Assembly: GCA_944548615.1 (NCBI GenBank) | Contig: OX155950.1 | Coordinates: 33,525,170-33,589,169 of the forward strand | Direction of reading: 5' to 3' | Origin: Micropterix aruncella | Taxonomy: Eukaryota > Arthropoda > Insecta > Lepidoptera > Micropterigidae | DNA: 64,000 nt | Part shown: positions 22,000 through 33,290 of the stretch, one piece after another | Layout of the letters: each line of letters opens with the position of its first letter | Numbering within the stretch: position 1 is the stretch's first letter | Made by a program: the position numbers and the translations under genes | The notes under the pieces: generated by a model | Seen by the model: only the letters and a program-made list of their open reading frames with translations | Database searches by the model: none | Told to the model about the DNA's origin: nothing

Positions 22000-22560
22000 A
22001 ACGATACTTCCCTTCCTTAATCCTAAAATTTCTCTCGTCCGCAAAGCGGGCCGGAGTCGTTCAAATCGGGACGTATGCCAACCCTTCCTTATCACTACTC
22101 GTTATCCAACCCTCAATAAAAGCGGACGGTCGCGGCGGGGCGCTGGGGACCTGCGCTGTATAAAATAATCTCGAGGGTTGTTCGCGGCTGGCCTGGCTGT
22201 CCGAAATTTAATAAGTCTTTAAAAATGTACAGCGTCCCATTTTTTCTTCTGTAATCACCTCGACGAACTCCGCCTACGACGAACAATTTTTAATTATTGC
22301 TCATTAGCCTTGCCTACGGATTTCTCTTGATAATTATAATTCCTTTGAATCGTCTTGAATTACAATGAATCGCGTATAGCGTCGGATTTCGGGTCGAATC
22401 TGCGATAATTGGTGAGGAAATTATGGGTTGAAACGCGGCGCGTGCCTTACTTCTGATATTTAAAGATTTTTGCACTGGCGGAATATAAATGTATTTATAC
22501 TCCAACGTCCAAACCTTCCAAAATTTAAATAAAAGTTTTTGGAGCATCGCTAAAGCACCT
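22000..22560. other. GC-richer stretch without gene
   Basis: About 22020-22450 is CpG-rich and matches no repeat family noticed in this window. A 99-codon minus-strand ORF (22314-22613) has no recognisable motif. Confidence 0.25.
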
Positions 22561-22589
22561 CCCCTCCCCCCTCTTTCGAGGCTGTGAAC

Positions 22590-23068
22590 GGTTTCGTAGT
22601 GCTTGGGCCACAAGATCCATTTTGTTCTCGGATCGGCTCAACTCACGATTCAGCTACTATTCAGAAGCCTCCTCGAAAGGAAGGCTACCCCAAATAAGAC
22701 TTCCGTGTCTCAGGCCCCAAGCTGGTGGACCGGTTTCTCCCGGCGGGATTGCATCCCGGCGCCACTGGACGGTTTGCGCACCGGTCGGCGAAGCCAATCG
22801 GTTGTGCATTCTGACTAATTGCTGAAGGGGTCTGGAGACTATGGAAATACACTGTTTCCTAAGCAGCGGGGATGGATGTTGACCTGTTGTCATGCCACTC
22901 TTGAAATAACCTTGGGCCACTCGATCCTGTGTGGCACTACGGGTAAAGAACGCCCAGGTCCGCGATAAATTCAAACTGAATTACCGCTGTAAGCGACTTC
23001 AGACTCGTAACCAGTCGGGAGGACGGAGGTATCCTGAAGGCTAATTCCAGACGGAGATATCCTGCCAA
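22590..23068 (+). mobile_element. Dispersed repeat family R, copy 3
   Basis: Closely similar to copy 1 from GAACGGTTTCGTAGTGCTTG to GGAGATATCCTGCCAAAACT. The small overlapping ORFs in it on both strands are by-products of the repeat. It is followed by a short segment with GAAATAAAGTAGTATTATT and an (ATT)n run to about 23128, which looks like a retroposon tail. Confidence 0.75.
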
Positions 23069-23129
23069 AACTATACTACTGCATATTTTGCTTCTTTCTC
23101 AGAAATAAAGTAGTATTATTATTATTTAG

Positions 23130-24049
23130 AGTGGACCAATATCAATTTGTTTATGGCCTAATCTCGAAACTTTAACACCAATATTCCCAGTTGATGCGAT
23201 TACGTTTATGATGTTATGCACATTCTTATAAGATGCAATTTTTGACTTAAATATTGTTTTCAGTAGTGTAGTAGTGCATTCTTATATGGATGTTGTCACC
23301 CATAATTCTTTGGTATTCCATACCCAACTGTTTGACACATTTCAGTGGATTTTTTCCTGGTTTGTCATTAATTATTCTCGACAAACGTGATATCCTAATG
23401 CCCAAGAATGACTCAGCGATATTCATCCGAATGACATTCGTCAAACAAACCTGACAATGCCACGCACCCGTACCCTGGTAATCGCAGATCAATGTCAAAT
23501 ATACAACTCAACCGCAGGATCGATATCATAATCTTCATCGGGTATCAGAACCTGTTCGCTGCGTCACGGACAAGGCTGAGAATGTCGGTTTTTTGTTTGT
23601 CCAGCCGCGATTGTGTCAGATAAAATATTCAACGATTTCGTCCATAATTATAATAGATAGACCGTAACGTATAATTTAAGTAAATGCTTTATCAATTCCG
23701 TCGTGCACGTAGACATTTGTTGTTTATCGTATTACAAGGGCAGGGCGGTGGGATCAGGACTTGACGCCCGCAGGCATAATTATATCATTCTTCCCGTTCT
23801 ATCCAAGCACTTGCTGCATTCTTATTTCAAACCCTTTTTATTTCAATATCTTTGAGGATATTATATTTGCTTAATTTGTAAGTTTATTCAAATTCGATTA
23901 GATTCAGCGTTATAAATTACCACATTGTTAGCAAAATCATGTTTAAGTTGTTCTAGAGTGTGTTTTAACACTGTGATTTTTTTGTTTTTTATTTATTTCA
24001 ATAATAATATATTCATTAAAAACATACTATAGACCCGACCCGTGTAGTC
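23130..24049. other. No recognisable gene
   Basis: Mostly unique-looking AT-rich DNA with an 83-codon ORF (23247-23498, minus) of no recognisable type. Nothing could be assigned. Confidence 0.4.
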
Positions 24050-24250
24050 ATAATTGCCATGTCGTATGTCGCTCCACTAAGCTTAGCTTATGCTACAACG
24101 GACATAACACTGCATTAGATAGTAGATGTCATTTGTTTATAAATGCAGAGTTAGAGTAAAAATAAATGATAGTAATTGCTGTAAACTGAATAATTATTAA
24201 TTTATATGTAAGTAATATCTAAATAAATATCGTTAAATACCTACTTAATA
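24050..24250 (+). repeat. Dispersed repeat family Y, copy 1
   Basis: It contains GCCATGTCGTATGTCGCTC and, further on, GCAGAGTTAGAGTAAAA followed by GATAGTAAT. The reverse complement of 43400-43600 contains the same blocks in the same order. Type unknown. Confidence 0.5.
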
Positions 24251-24829
24251 TAGCAATACTTTCAAAATGTAACATTGATAATAATATCTTATCGATTTAA
24301 AATTCATAAATATTATGTAATACATATTAGGCATTGGAGAAAGATATTAGATATGTATATATAAATTTATGTAAACATATAAATAAAATATATAAAAAAT
24401 TATACCTGCGTAGGATAAATAAGGGATATAAAGGATACATGAGGGATAAGAAAATAGTCGAGATTAAAGAGGGGGTATTAAAAATTATTAGTAATTGAAA
24501 ATAGTCGAGATTAATTGCCTATAATAAATTTTAATTAATATTGTCGATGATGTCGAAGACTATCAGGAGATTATTGAAACCACTGCACTGGTTTTATATC
24601 TGTATAGAAACAATAAAAAATGTTGAATCATTTTACAATTATAAATTTATAAATGAACTAGCAATAATATATGAGACATTATTTAATTAATTAAAAACCA
24701 TTTATTTTTCAACACTGATCAACCAAGTTACCAGATTTTTCTTAAATACTAATATATTTGGACTAGTTTTTTTTCCTACCGGCACAATCGATAATTTATC
24801 ATATTGCTCTTAAAACCCCTCGAAACGGC

Positions 24830-25140
24830 GTTAAAGCCCCTTTTTAAAATGCGCAATAAAGCTCAAGTGATTAAACGGAGCATGCATAATGAATTTCGGT
24901 CATCACTTAGCGGTCAGTAGTAATTCGCCCGCGCTCGCCCCAATCCTTTGACCTCCTGCACTGCGGCGTTTTATCGGGACATCTTCGCCGTTTTCGTGTC
25001 GACAACGGCAACGCGTGGCGGCCTCCCTACTCCTCCGCGTCCGTGCCCTGTGTAATTACACGCTTCCCGGCAGATTGATGTCTCTCGCTGCATTTGAATG
25101 GTATCACTATAAAGTTACAAGCCGTGATTTGCCCGTGAGT
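24830..25140. other. GC-richer, apparently single-copy island
   Basis: This is a balanced-composition block between AT-rich flanks. It contains homeodomain-type cores (GTAATTAC near 25051 and TGATTAAA at two sites) and no ORF of note. Candidate conserved non-coding DNA; inference only. Confidence 0.25.
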
Positions 25141-25290
25141 GATTAAATGCAGACACGCTTGCTCACTTTCGAATACTACGGCAAATGACTTTATTATTTT
25201 GTAACTCTTATTCTCTCTTGGCCGAAGTCGGTTTGTTCATAGAGCGTGGACTAGAATATCGTAGTCCAAGATATTCAGACAATTCTTTTC

Positions 25291-25569
25291 ACGAAGTAAG
25301 CAACTGTTTTTTTATTATTTATAAATAGTATGAAAAGCTATTATCACGATGCGCTATCTAGCTGTTTGTAAAAAGTCGCTGATTTTGTTTATTTACGACT
25401 TATTGCCTACCGATAGATGGCGCAGCGCGCTCAAACGCTTCTCAACCCTTTATTTAACAGTCAACTTCTTCAAATTTTGAAATAAAATAAAACAAATATT
25501 TTTTTCCAAAAAAATATTTTTTTTGTTTTTTTTTTCCATTTTTTTTTTAACAAAAGTTGCTTACTACGT
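25291..25569 (+). mobile_element. Foldback/TIR element family Z, copy 1
   Basis: ACGAAGTAAGCAACTGTTTT at the left and AAAAGTTGCTTACTACGT at the right form terminal inverted repeats. The interior carries CGATGCGCTATCTAGC and CGATAGATGGCGCAGCGCGC. The same interior, in reverse orientation with one terminus, is found at 61589-61760. It lacks coding capacity. Confidence 0.65.
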
Positions 25570-25654
25570 TGCACTAATTCACCAGAAAAAAAACCCGTGC
25601 CGTAATAATACCCAATTTAAATAAAATATATTATTTGTATTTATTACTATGTAT

Positions 25655-25785
25655 AAAAACAAATTATACCCATACATTAAGCCTACCTTTGTTGAGAGTT
25701 GAGACCTAGTTAGGATGGCTTTGTAACTTAAATAAATGTAACTTTTTAAATTGAAGAAAGAAATTTGAATTTGAATTTTACAGTT
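25655..25785 (+). mobile_element. LINE 3' end with (GAATTT)n tail
   Basis: GACCTAGTTAGGATGGC is the plus-strand form of the CTAACTAGGC motif in the 3' UTR of the LINE at 37770-38545. It is followed by a TTTGAATTTGAATTTT tail, so this is a severely 5'-truncated insertion. Confidence 0.5.
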
Positions 25786-26235
25786 ATTTTATTCTATTTA
25801 TTATGTCGTAATAGAGAAACCACCGAGTCAATGTGTAGTGTCCCACTGTAGTAGGTAATGTAAGACCGCGCGGCATGGCTTAGCAATCGAAGATAACGTC
25901 AAGTTTACACGCCACAAAGAGGTATAATTAAAATTTATTTATTGTTACTGTTATCTGATTAGGAATGTGTAGCGTCGAACGGTAATGCCCGGTAGCCAAT
26001 TTATTTCCACCGTTAAGTATGTGAATATTTTTTATTTTTTGACGGACGTACATATCATATCTTGATTTTTAGTATTAGTGATTAGCTAAGGGAAGCCATT
26101 TTTAAGAAAATTCCTATACCTTTCTATGGTCCACTTCAATTATTTTTCTATGTACAATGTGATTTTTCACGTGCCTATTCAAATAGGGCTAAATCATTTA
26201 ATATCTTTCAAAGAAGACTGCAGCAAAAAAATGTG

Positions 26236-26345
26236 TTCTGATTGTTTGTTTGTTTGAAAAGCTTTAATGCAGACAAATTGATTACCTATAACATGGTTGG
26301 CCTGTTGACAGGTGGCAATATCTTACGACCATACTGCCAGTTATT
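26236..26345 (-). mobile_element. Possible retroposon 3' end with (TTTG)n tail
   Basis: A short TTGTTTGTTTGTTTG run precedes GAAAAGCTTTAATGCAGAC, as at the tails of minus-oriented LINEs here. No coding remnant was recognised. Confidence 0.3.
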
Positions 26346-26761
26346 GTAACTAAATGTTTATGTAGCCAAATTAATATATAAAAAGTGTATTTTTTTTAAG
26401 GTAGTGATCATAATAAATGAAAACAATTACATATTAGGCGTAGTAATAAAAATAAGACAGAGATTAATAACATATGTCAACTCAATATCGAAGGGAGGAA
26501 TGGGATATAAGGATAAGCTATGAGACGGGGGGGGGGGGGTATGTATGTATTAGGTAAATATCTCTTAATATATTTTTTTAACCCAATCACGTTTTCGTGT
26601 TGTCTCAGTGGCAAAGGCACAGAGTTCCATATTCAGGCCGCCTGCACTGCAAATGACGCATTGAAAGTTGATGAACGCTGAGGTATAGCCAGTGCTGAAT
26701 TTTCCTGAGAGCGTAATGCAAGGCCATGGGATGAAAGTGGTGAGAATAGTTTATTAACCCT

Positions 26762-27075
26762 TTAACCCCTTGAGTATGATACGACCAAATCTAGTTCTGA
26801 AACAATTATCCGTTGAGTATGATACGACCAGATCTGGTTCCGCGTTTTTTTCACTTCTTTGACGTTCTCATATTTGTTAATAATTATCTAATTGTTTTAC
26901 AAAATGATATTTCAATATTCTATATTCGAAATTTCAATGCAATCATTGTGCAGTTGTTCTTTTTATGATTGGTGTAGTAGTTTCGTAGTTATAGTACTTT
27001 AAGGTCGATGTCGCCGAAAATCCTGCAAAAGAGACAGATGCATCCATGAAAATACCCATTTACTCCAAGGGTTAA
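26762..27075 (+). mobile_element. TTAA-bounded element (family CCCTT), piggyBac-like MITE
   Basis: It is bounded by TTAA at 26762-26765 and 27072-27075, with termini CCCCTTGAGTA and TACTCCAAGGG as inverted repeats. The left end is partly duplicated: GAGTATGATACGACC occurs twice, about 43 bp apart. The interior matches 56239-56651 in inverted orientation and 10292-10622. No transposase. TTAA targeting is the hallmark of the piggyBac superfamily. Confidence 0.65.
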
Positions 27076-27465
27076 GGACCATTGTACATATGTGTCCGAT
27101 AACTTCAAAAATCGTTTTATAAATTGTCGAATACGAATAATTTTTAAATTATATTTTTTCCGTATTATTAAGACATCATAATCACAATTTTAGCAAAATG
27201 AAGTAATTATTGTTTAAAATATACGTTTTTCTTAAATAGCGCAAATGACTAACGACCTGTGCTGATTTTAAATAAATAAATAAAATATTTATGGCGACTT
27301 TTTTAATTCGTTTTTTTTTCTTCTTTTAGTACGTGACTATACCACAATCGCAATTAAATAAAAATTAGTACGTATGATTTCTGAGTTAAAATAATATAAT
27401 CTAATTTTAGAAAAATTGTAACTTTGCATCTTTATGGACCGCAGGGACACTTATGTCCCATCAAT
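27072..27465 (+). mobile_element. TTAA-started element (family GGACC), copy 1
   Basis: It begins TTAAGGACCATTGTACATAT and ends near TTGCATCTTTATGGACCGC with GGGACACTTATGTCCCAT. The interior matches 54895-55215 in inverted orientation. It shares its left TTAA with the preceding element, so the two are directly joined. It is probably another non-autonomous piggyBac-like family, but the right TTAA is not visible. Confidence 0.5.
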
Positions 27466-28186
27466 TTATACACAATCTATTGTAGGAATTTTCACAAAAC
27501 TTGACATAGGTACATGTTATTTACATCGCACTTTGGCAGATTTAGGTATCAAACATTTTCATACTCTACCACAAACCGTATGGTTAACAAAGTGATAATA
27601 TATTGTATTGGTGTTAATGTATATTGAACCACGGAAGTTGCGACCTTTATAATATGACGTGTAATATAAAGAAGTACTGAAATGAATGAACTGAACTAAA
27701 CTGACTCCGTGCCTCTATCAACATGTGTATTCCTCCTGCATACATGTAATGTTCCTATTTCCGTTTGTTTCCAGGTAAGTTGGAGTACATTCCAGGGCCG
27801 CGCCGAGTGCGTTTTAGCGGTCTGCATATCTCGCATTCGTGTCTCGCTGGGGGGTGGAAACGAGACAGCGCTAGCGGGATGAAGTGGCTGGATTTCGGGT
27901 TACCGTGGCTCGCCTTCGGTTTGCGGTGAGCTCCTGCAGCTCGTTTGTCTTGCCGATACATACTCAAGTAACTCCATACAATTTCATTTCCATTGCGGGT
28001 ATACAACTGTACATACATATTTGTTTATTGTAGATGGTAAGATATCGTGTTAATCCAAAACATAGATGGCAATCAGTAGGAGCCTATTTTTAGGCTGGTT
28101 TTAACAGAACAAGTGGTGTAGTAGACGTGAACACATGAACCTCATCTCAAACAGTAGAGTAAATAGCAGTACAGTAAAGAAGCAGT
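27466..28186. other. No recognisable gene
   Basis: An 87-codon minus-strand ORF (27755-28018) matches nothing known to me. The GC-richer part at about 27780-27930 is unexplained. Confidence 0.4.
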
Positions 28187-28742
28187 ATTGTTTGTTTGTT
28201 TATTATTTATTATTATTATTTATTCCGTAGCCGGCGATTGGGGAGGGGGTCGCCCTCGCAGCCAATACGCTTCTGTCGGTGCCGCTTGATCTCGTACTCC
28301 ATTCACGATTCGCTTCCATTCTTGACGATTTTTTGCCACGTCTCGAGCATCCCTAGTTGATAATCGTTGATTTTTAAGGTCGTCTTTGATGTTATTTAGC
28401 CAGGTTTTCTTCGGTGCCGATCGCTGAATTCTCCATTCTGTCGGACGGTCTCGCCAAAGAAGTTTACGTGGCAAGCGATTATCGTTCATTCGGCAAACAT
28501 GGCCGAACCATCGTAGTCGACGTTTTTGTACTTCTTCTTCGATCGTTGTTACTAGATCGCATCTTTCTCTAATGGTCTCGTTTCGAATTCGGTCGCGGAG
28601 TGGGATACCGTGAATCTGCCTCAAGCATCGCATTTGGAAGAATTCGAATTTTTTGAGGTCCGATTGTAGTAACGTCCACGTTTCCGATCCATAAAGAAGA
28701 ATGGGAAGAACCAACGTTCGGTATAGTCGTACTTTGGTTTTG
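28187..28742 (-). pseudogene. RTE-type LINE C-terminal fragment with (AAT)n/(TTTG)n tail
   Basis: The minus strand is open for about 170 codons with no break (28220-28742). It contains KTKVRLYRTLV, LPILLYGSETWTLL, FFQMRCLRQIHGIP, RDRIRNETIRERC and RRLRWFGHVCRM, ending PPQSPATE. This is the conserved C-terminal region of RTE/BovB-type LINE proteins, often annotated in insects as endonuclease-reverse transcriptase. The coding end is followed almost at once by a short SSR tail, as in the RTE clade. Endonuclease and catalytic reverse transcriptase domains are missing through 5' truncation. The unbroken frame suggests a fairly recent insertion. Confidence 0.85.
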
Positions 28743-29018
28743 ATTGTTTATACTCTTTATTGTGAAATTTCACAATGGGTGGGTTTATTGTCATACGACA
28801 ATCCCTTCCAACCAACCCTGCTATGAATGATTTATATGTAGGTAGGTGTGCGTGAAATATGCGTGTATATGTGTGTCTTGTTATTGCATTCAATCGACCG
28901 GATTGAAATGCAATTCCGTTAATTTCCCAACGGAAAATGGTAACTCAGCCGTGAATCGATCCCAGAACCTTACAAAGTAAGATCAGGGGGCCTAACCACT
29001 ATGCCACCGAGCCGTTTG
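28743..29018 (-). mobile_element. tRNA-derived SINE
   Basis: On the minus strand the head reads CGGCTCGGTGGCATAGTGG, with a perfect pol III A box TGGCATAGTGG at 28996-29006. A B-box-like GGATCGATTCAC lies at about 28951-28962. A roughly 200-bp unrelated body ends in AATAAAGAGTATAAACAATC. It directly abuts the 5'-truncated RTE fragment. Lepidopteran genomes carry many such SINEs. Confidence 0.75.
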
Positions 29019-29266
29019 TAACAACAGTAGAGTAGAGTAAAAAACTATGCGGCGTTGACGCAGGGATCAATAAGCTGCAGTGGCTTTCTTTTTTATTACT
29101 GGTCCAAACAGGATTTTTTGTAATGCTGCAGAAATGTGTAGGTATATCATGCTTTACTTTAAATAATTAAAAAATAAATATATAATAAGTTAATAGTGAA
29201 AACAGATTTTTAAAAACAAGCTTTTATTAAAATCCTCTTGCTCAAGCCAACTCAAAACTTAGTTAT

Positions 29267-29500
29267 CATAATTGAATGCGTATACAAAATTTCGTTTCTG
29301 TGCTGTCGACCGTTGATGAGTCCCGACGTTGGAAGCCAACCCTGGGTGCAGCAGCCATGTCATGATGAAATTTAGAACGGGCTACCATAATTGAATGCGT
29401 ATACAAAATTGTGTGCCTGTGCTATTGACGGTGGAAGAGTACTCCCTCGCCGGGAGCTCATCTTGGTTATAGAATCAGGCTATGCTCACCATAAAAATGC
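29267..29500. repeat. Two-unit tandem repeat, period 119 bp
   Basis: CATAATTGAATGCGTATACA, followed by AAATT..GT and CTGTGCT, begins at 29267 and again at 29386. Both units continue with a diverged GACCGTTGATGAG / GACGGTGGAAGAG segment. It is probably a fragment of a larger satellite-like or transposon repeat. Confidence 0.55.
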
Positions 29501-29584
29501 ATCGTCATCGGAAATGAACCAAAATAAGAGGAAGTGGTTCTAATTCAGCCTGCATAATTTGACCTAACTAAACACACATATATA

Positions 29585-29879
29585 CAGGACCCGATTGCGT
29601 TTCTTTGTGAACTAAAACTGAAATTAGTTCAATCGAACGAGATAGAGCAATACGCTGGAGCGGAATATGAAACGAACGATCGTCGATAAAAAACTACCTC
29701 TCGAACTTACACTCGTCCGAATAAATTTGAACACATTTCGTGCTGTGTTAGTTTCAGGTAGTTTTAATGCGAAAAAGTGACAACCGTTCATTTCACATTC
29801 CGCTCTAGCGTATCGCGCTGTCTCGTTCACACGAACTAATTTCCGATTTTAGTTCACGAGGAAACGCAATCAAGCCCAC
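29585..29879. mobile_element. Long-armed TIR MITE
   Basis: The arms of roughly 80 bp are inverted repeats: CAGGACCCGATTGCGTTTC... on the left against GAAACGCAATCAAGCCCAC on the right. They share GTGAACTAAAAT.., the GAAATTAGTTC motif, GAACGAGA.AG.GC and GCGGAAT.TGAAA. TA flanks both ends (29583-29584 and 29880-29881). The 295-bp element has no gene. The end of a second copy is at 205-264. Confidence 0.75.
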
Positions 29880-30220
29880 TAATATACATTGCAAGGTAAA
29901 TAAGAGCTTGTAAAAAAGAGACTTATTGAATAGGCAATACCTAGAATAGCGACATATTTTATGTCTTTTTATCAAGACGAAACTTGGGAAAGATATCGTC
30001 GCCTTACAATTATAACCTGATAATTCGAAAATTGGCATGTTTGAGATAAGTATGACAGAAGATGCACAAATATCAACTCTTTATTCCCTTAAAACCAGAT
30101 AACTGAAATTCCCCCGCCCTTAGGATTTAACGGTCGTTGATAAGTTGAAAATCAGCTCCAGCTATAATACTAAAAATCGATATGTAGACTTATCTAGGTG
30201 AAAGTACGCAGCACTGTCTG

Positions 30221-30486
<266 letters not shown>

Positions 30487-30789
30487 TAGCGCAAAAACTC
30501 GATATTTCCACTTCTCTAGGTTAAGGCTAGTATCAACCAGATTTTTATCGAAATGTCTCCTTTTTAACTGCGGAAGAAATTCATTACGGTCCTTATAAAA
30601 TTGCCCTTAGTACTTGCCGACCCTCTTGCACACACCGACCTGACCCCCTCTCCACTGTTTTTCAGGAAGGAGGGGGGGGGGGGTACACGCCTACACACTG
30701 TGTTCGCCACTGCGATAGACTAAGACCGACTCGAAAAAGAGAAGTACTTCCAGTGTATGATTTTATAATATCCTCTTTTCACATATTAA

Positions 30790-31300
30790 TATTACGTGTG
30801 CGTATCCATACCCCGAGGCCTAATTCCCATTAAAAGTCTGTGTAAGCAAGTCATGCGACGAACACTCTCGTTCACTTAATGATAAACCCTATTAGGCATC
30901 CGGCGCAAACACGGCCGCTAATATCTACCCTTTTATTATCCGCTAATGATATCGCCAGTTGAAAATTGCCGACTCCGCACGGGCTTATAATTAATTAATG
31001 ACACATTTCGCGCCATAATCAACGTGCGCGCAGCGAGGACCGCCTTGCGCGGATTTCGATGGCTATCGCCAATCCAGTTACACGACATTGTGATTCGTCC
31101 AGTTCGACGCTCTTTATGCCCGCCACGTCGAGAATGGTCGTCAATTGAATTTCATTTTAATTCTTTTCTTCTATTTCTGTTGTTGCAGCGCGTCGCGTCG
31201 CTTTAATTTGCATTGCACATTGGCGCTGATGGAGTTGACACTCGACGCACACGTCTATCGTCAAATAAATTATTTAATTTGAGTCGAACGATATTTAATT
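30790..31300. other. GC-richer, apparently single-copy island with homeodomain-type motifs
   Basis: This block has many CpG sites and clusters of TAAT cores, including AATTAATTAATGA near 30993-31005, CTAATGATATCG near 30943 and AATTATTTAATTTG near 31267. It matches none of the repeat families seen here. It is a good candidate for a conserved enhancer-like element, but only by composition and motifs. Confidence 0.3.
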
Positions 31301-31545
31301 GTTACACAGAATGAACGGGATGGGAAACATATATTAAAATTGGCTATGAAACGGTAGCACTGAGGCTGAAATACGTATTTTTGGGTTGGTTTAATCATTG
31401 TATGTCGCTGAATATTCGGATATGTTGAGCATGCAGGCGGATAGCAAGTTCGTTCGTAATATTTATGACTTTATTTATGTAATTAAACACTATCGCGCTT
31501 TCTTTATGAATTGGAAGACTATTAGTCTACCCTGGACAACTAGGG

Positions 31546-32215
31546 TTGTCGACTACAGCGGACGAACCTGTCACCTCAGGAAGTTTTAACGATTAGTCGT
31601 TCTATCTTCCTGGAGTGAGCGCAGAAGACTTGGACAAAACAGTCCACCGTCCAGCTCCGCCACAAACCCGTAAGAGGCCAACGCCTTAACCGCGAGATAA
31701 CCAGGAATGTTACCCCGCGGGCCTACACTCACGCCCTTACTTCCAATTGTGACCAGATTCCTCCAGTCTCTCTATTGGTTACGAGTTAGAAGTCGCTTGC
31801 GCGGTCCTCTCCCTTTCGAAGCGGTGAAACGGTGTATACCGAATCTATCGCGGACCACAGCGTCCTTTGCCCGGCTGTTCACCCAGGATCGGATAGCCGA
31901 TGGTCGTTTCAAGAGCAGTCGCCGTAAAGTCCGCAACCACCCCCGCTCTATAGGAAACAGTACTGCTTCCAGACTCCCCCGACTGTTAGTCAGAGTGCGC
32001 AGTCGATTGGCTTACGCCGCAAGGTACGCAGATCGTCCAGAAGCGCCAGAAGGTTGATTCCTAGGGGAAACTAACCATAAGGTCAGAGTCCTACCCAGGC
32101 TCGCACTTCATGCGTGGAGGTCGTCGGATAGACCCGCCGTCGAGTTGACCCGTGAGTGTGATCAACCCTGAACAGAATGGGTCTTCGTGGCCAACTCAGC
32201 AAGGGCCCATTAACT
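31546..32215 (-). mobile_element. Dispersed repeat family R, copy 4 (uninterrupted)
   Basis: It runs from GGGTTGTCGACTACAGCGG to GGGCCCATTAACTCC and is the most complete uninterrupted copy, about 670 bp. GGACAACTA occurs just before and just after it (near 31536 and 32222), which suggests a short target-site duplication. The 116-codon ORF inside (31707-32057) is shared with the copy near 54.3 kb. About 10 of 16 substitutions between the two change the protein, so it shows no sign of coding constraint. Confidence 0.75.
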
Positions 32216-32219
32216 CCCT

Positions 32220-32985
32220 AGGACAACTATTACTGCACAACTATTATCAGTCCATCAAATGTATTACTGGCTCAGCATTTAACAATTTTCATGTCCATAT
32301 CATTTGAAGTGCTGGCGGCTCGAATATGAAAGTCTGTGCCTTTGACCCTAAGAGAACATAGAAACCTCATCGGGCTTAAAATTAAGAGACATTTACTTAA
32401 CGTATGAATACCCCCCCCCCCCACCCCAACCCTACCAAATCGGCTCCTAATGGTTTTTCGAACAAACAAACAACAGCGGTTACAACATCGCAGAAGCATT
32501 GGGTGCTACAACCTTTACGCGATAAAACCGTTTTTATGTTCTTTATAATATTTTTAACTTTCCTGCTTTTCTTGCTATATAAATTTCGAGAAATGTCAGA
32601 AATAATATGATTATTCTTTTCTGAAGTTTTTTTAAAATTGATAAATTCAGTATTTGGAAAAAGTCAAAATTCATTTTTTTTTGTTATTTATGGATGAACG
32701 AGTCTACTGTTTTAGTTTGTGCATTTAAATCCAAGACACAGTATATATTTTTAAAAAATGGGAGAAAATATGAATAGGTATTTGAAAGTTTTGCTATAAC
32801 ACATAATAGTCGGTTAGGTTGTTGTCGAGTATTCTAAATTTAGAACTTCTTTATTTAAATCTAGATTTTTGTGGTCGAAGAATTATTTTGTTGCCCGTGA
32901 ACATTATTTTTGGACATTTCAATGAGTCTATTACTTACACATTAACGTTATTCTATACATATTATAGTTTTGAATTCTACTTATT
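32220..32985. other. No recognisable gene; AT-rich
   Basis: It holds a 12-base C run at 32411-32422 followed by CACCCCAACCC. The ORFs across it (75 and 68 codons) are chance overlaps. Nothing else noted. Confidence 0.45.
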
Positions 32986-33290
32986 GTGCTAAATGTTGTC
33001 TAGACTAATTTGTTTTCGTAACCCGATAGTTTCGTCGCATCGCGTCGCTTGGTTTCATTGGGTGACGCGCTAACGGCCTGGTAAATACAGGCCGCATTGC
33101 AGAGCGGATGCACTCTTTGCGAAGCTTTGTGCGGGCTTTGTAACGAGATATGCGTTCGTCAGGACTGCGAAGTCACCGCTACTAATTATGACAATTTTCG
33201 TTTGAACGCGGCAACGCGTCATTGCGCTCGCGCGTAATTACTGAAACCGCAAATGCACTGAAAACGGCTGAAAGTGACAAAAACTGAATT
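32986..33290. other. GC-richer island
   Basis: CpG-rich, apparently single-copy block with GCGCGTAATTACTG near 33231-33244. No ORF or repeat match. Possible conserved non-coding DNA; weak evidence. Confidence 0.22.

Noticed and set aside
26580..26760. GTCTCAGTGGCAAAGGC segment resembling a tRNA A box
   Set aside because: No matching B box at the right spacing and no tRNA fold or tail was found.
31707..32057. 116-codon ORF in family R, with an 86-codon counterpart at 54194-54454
   Set aside because: About 10 of 16 substitutions between the two copies change the residue, the frame is not kept in other R copies, and no domain is recognisable. The similarity reflects the DNA repeat.
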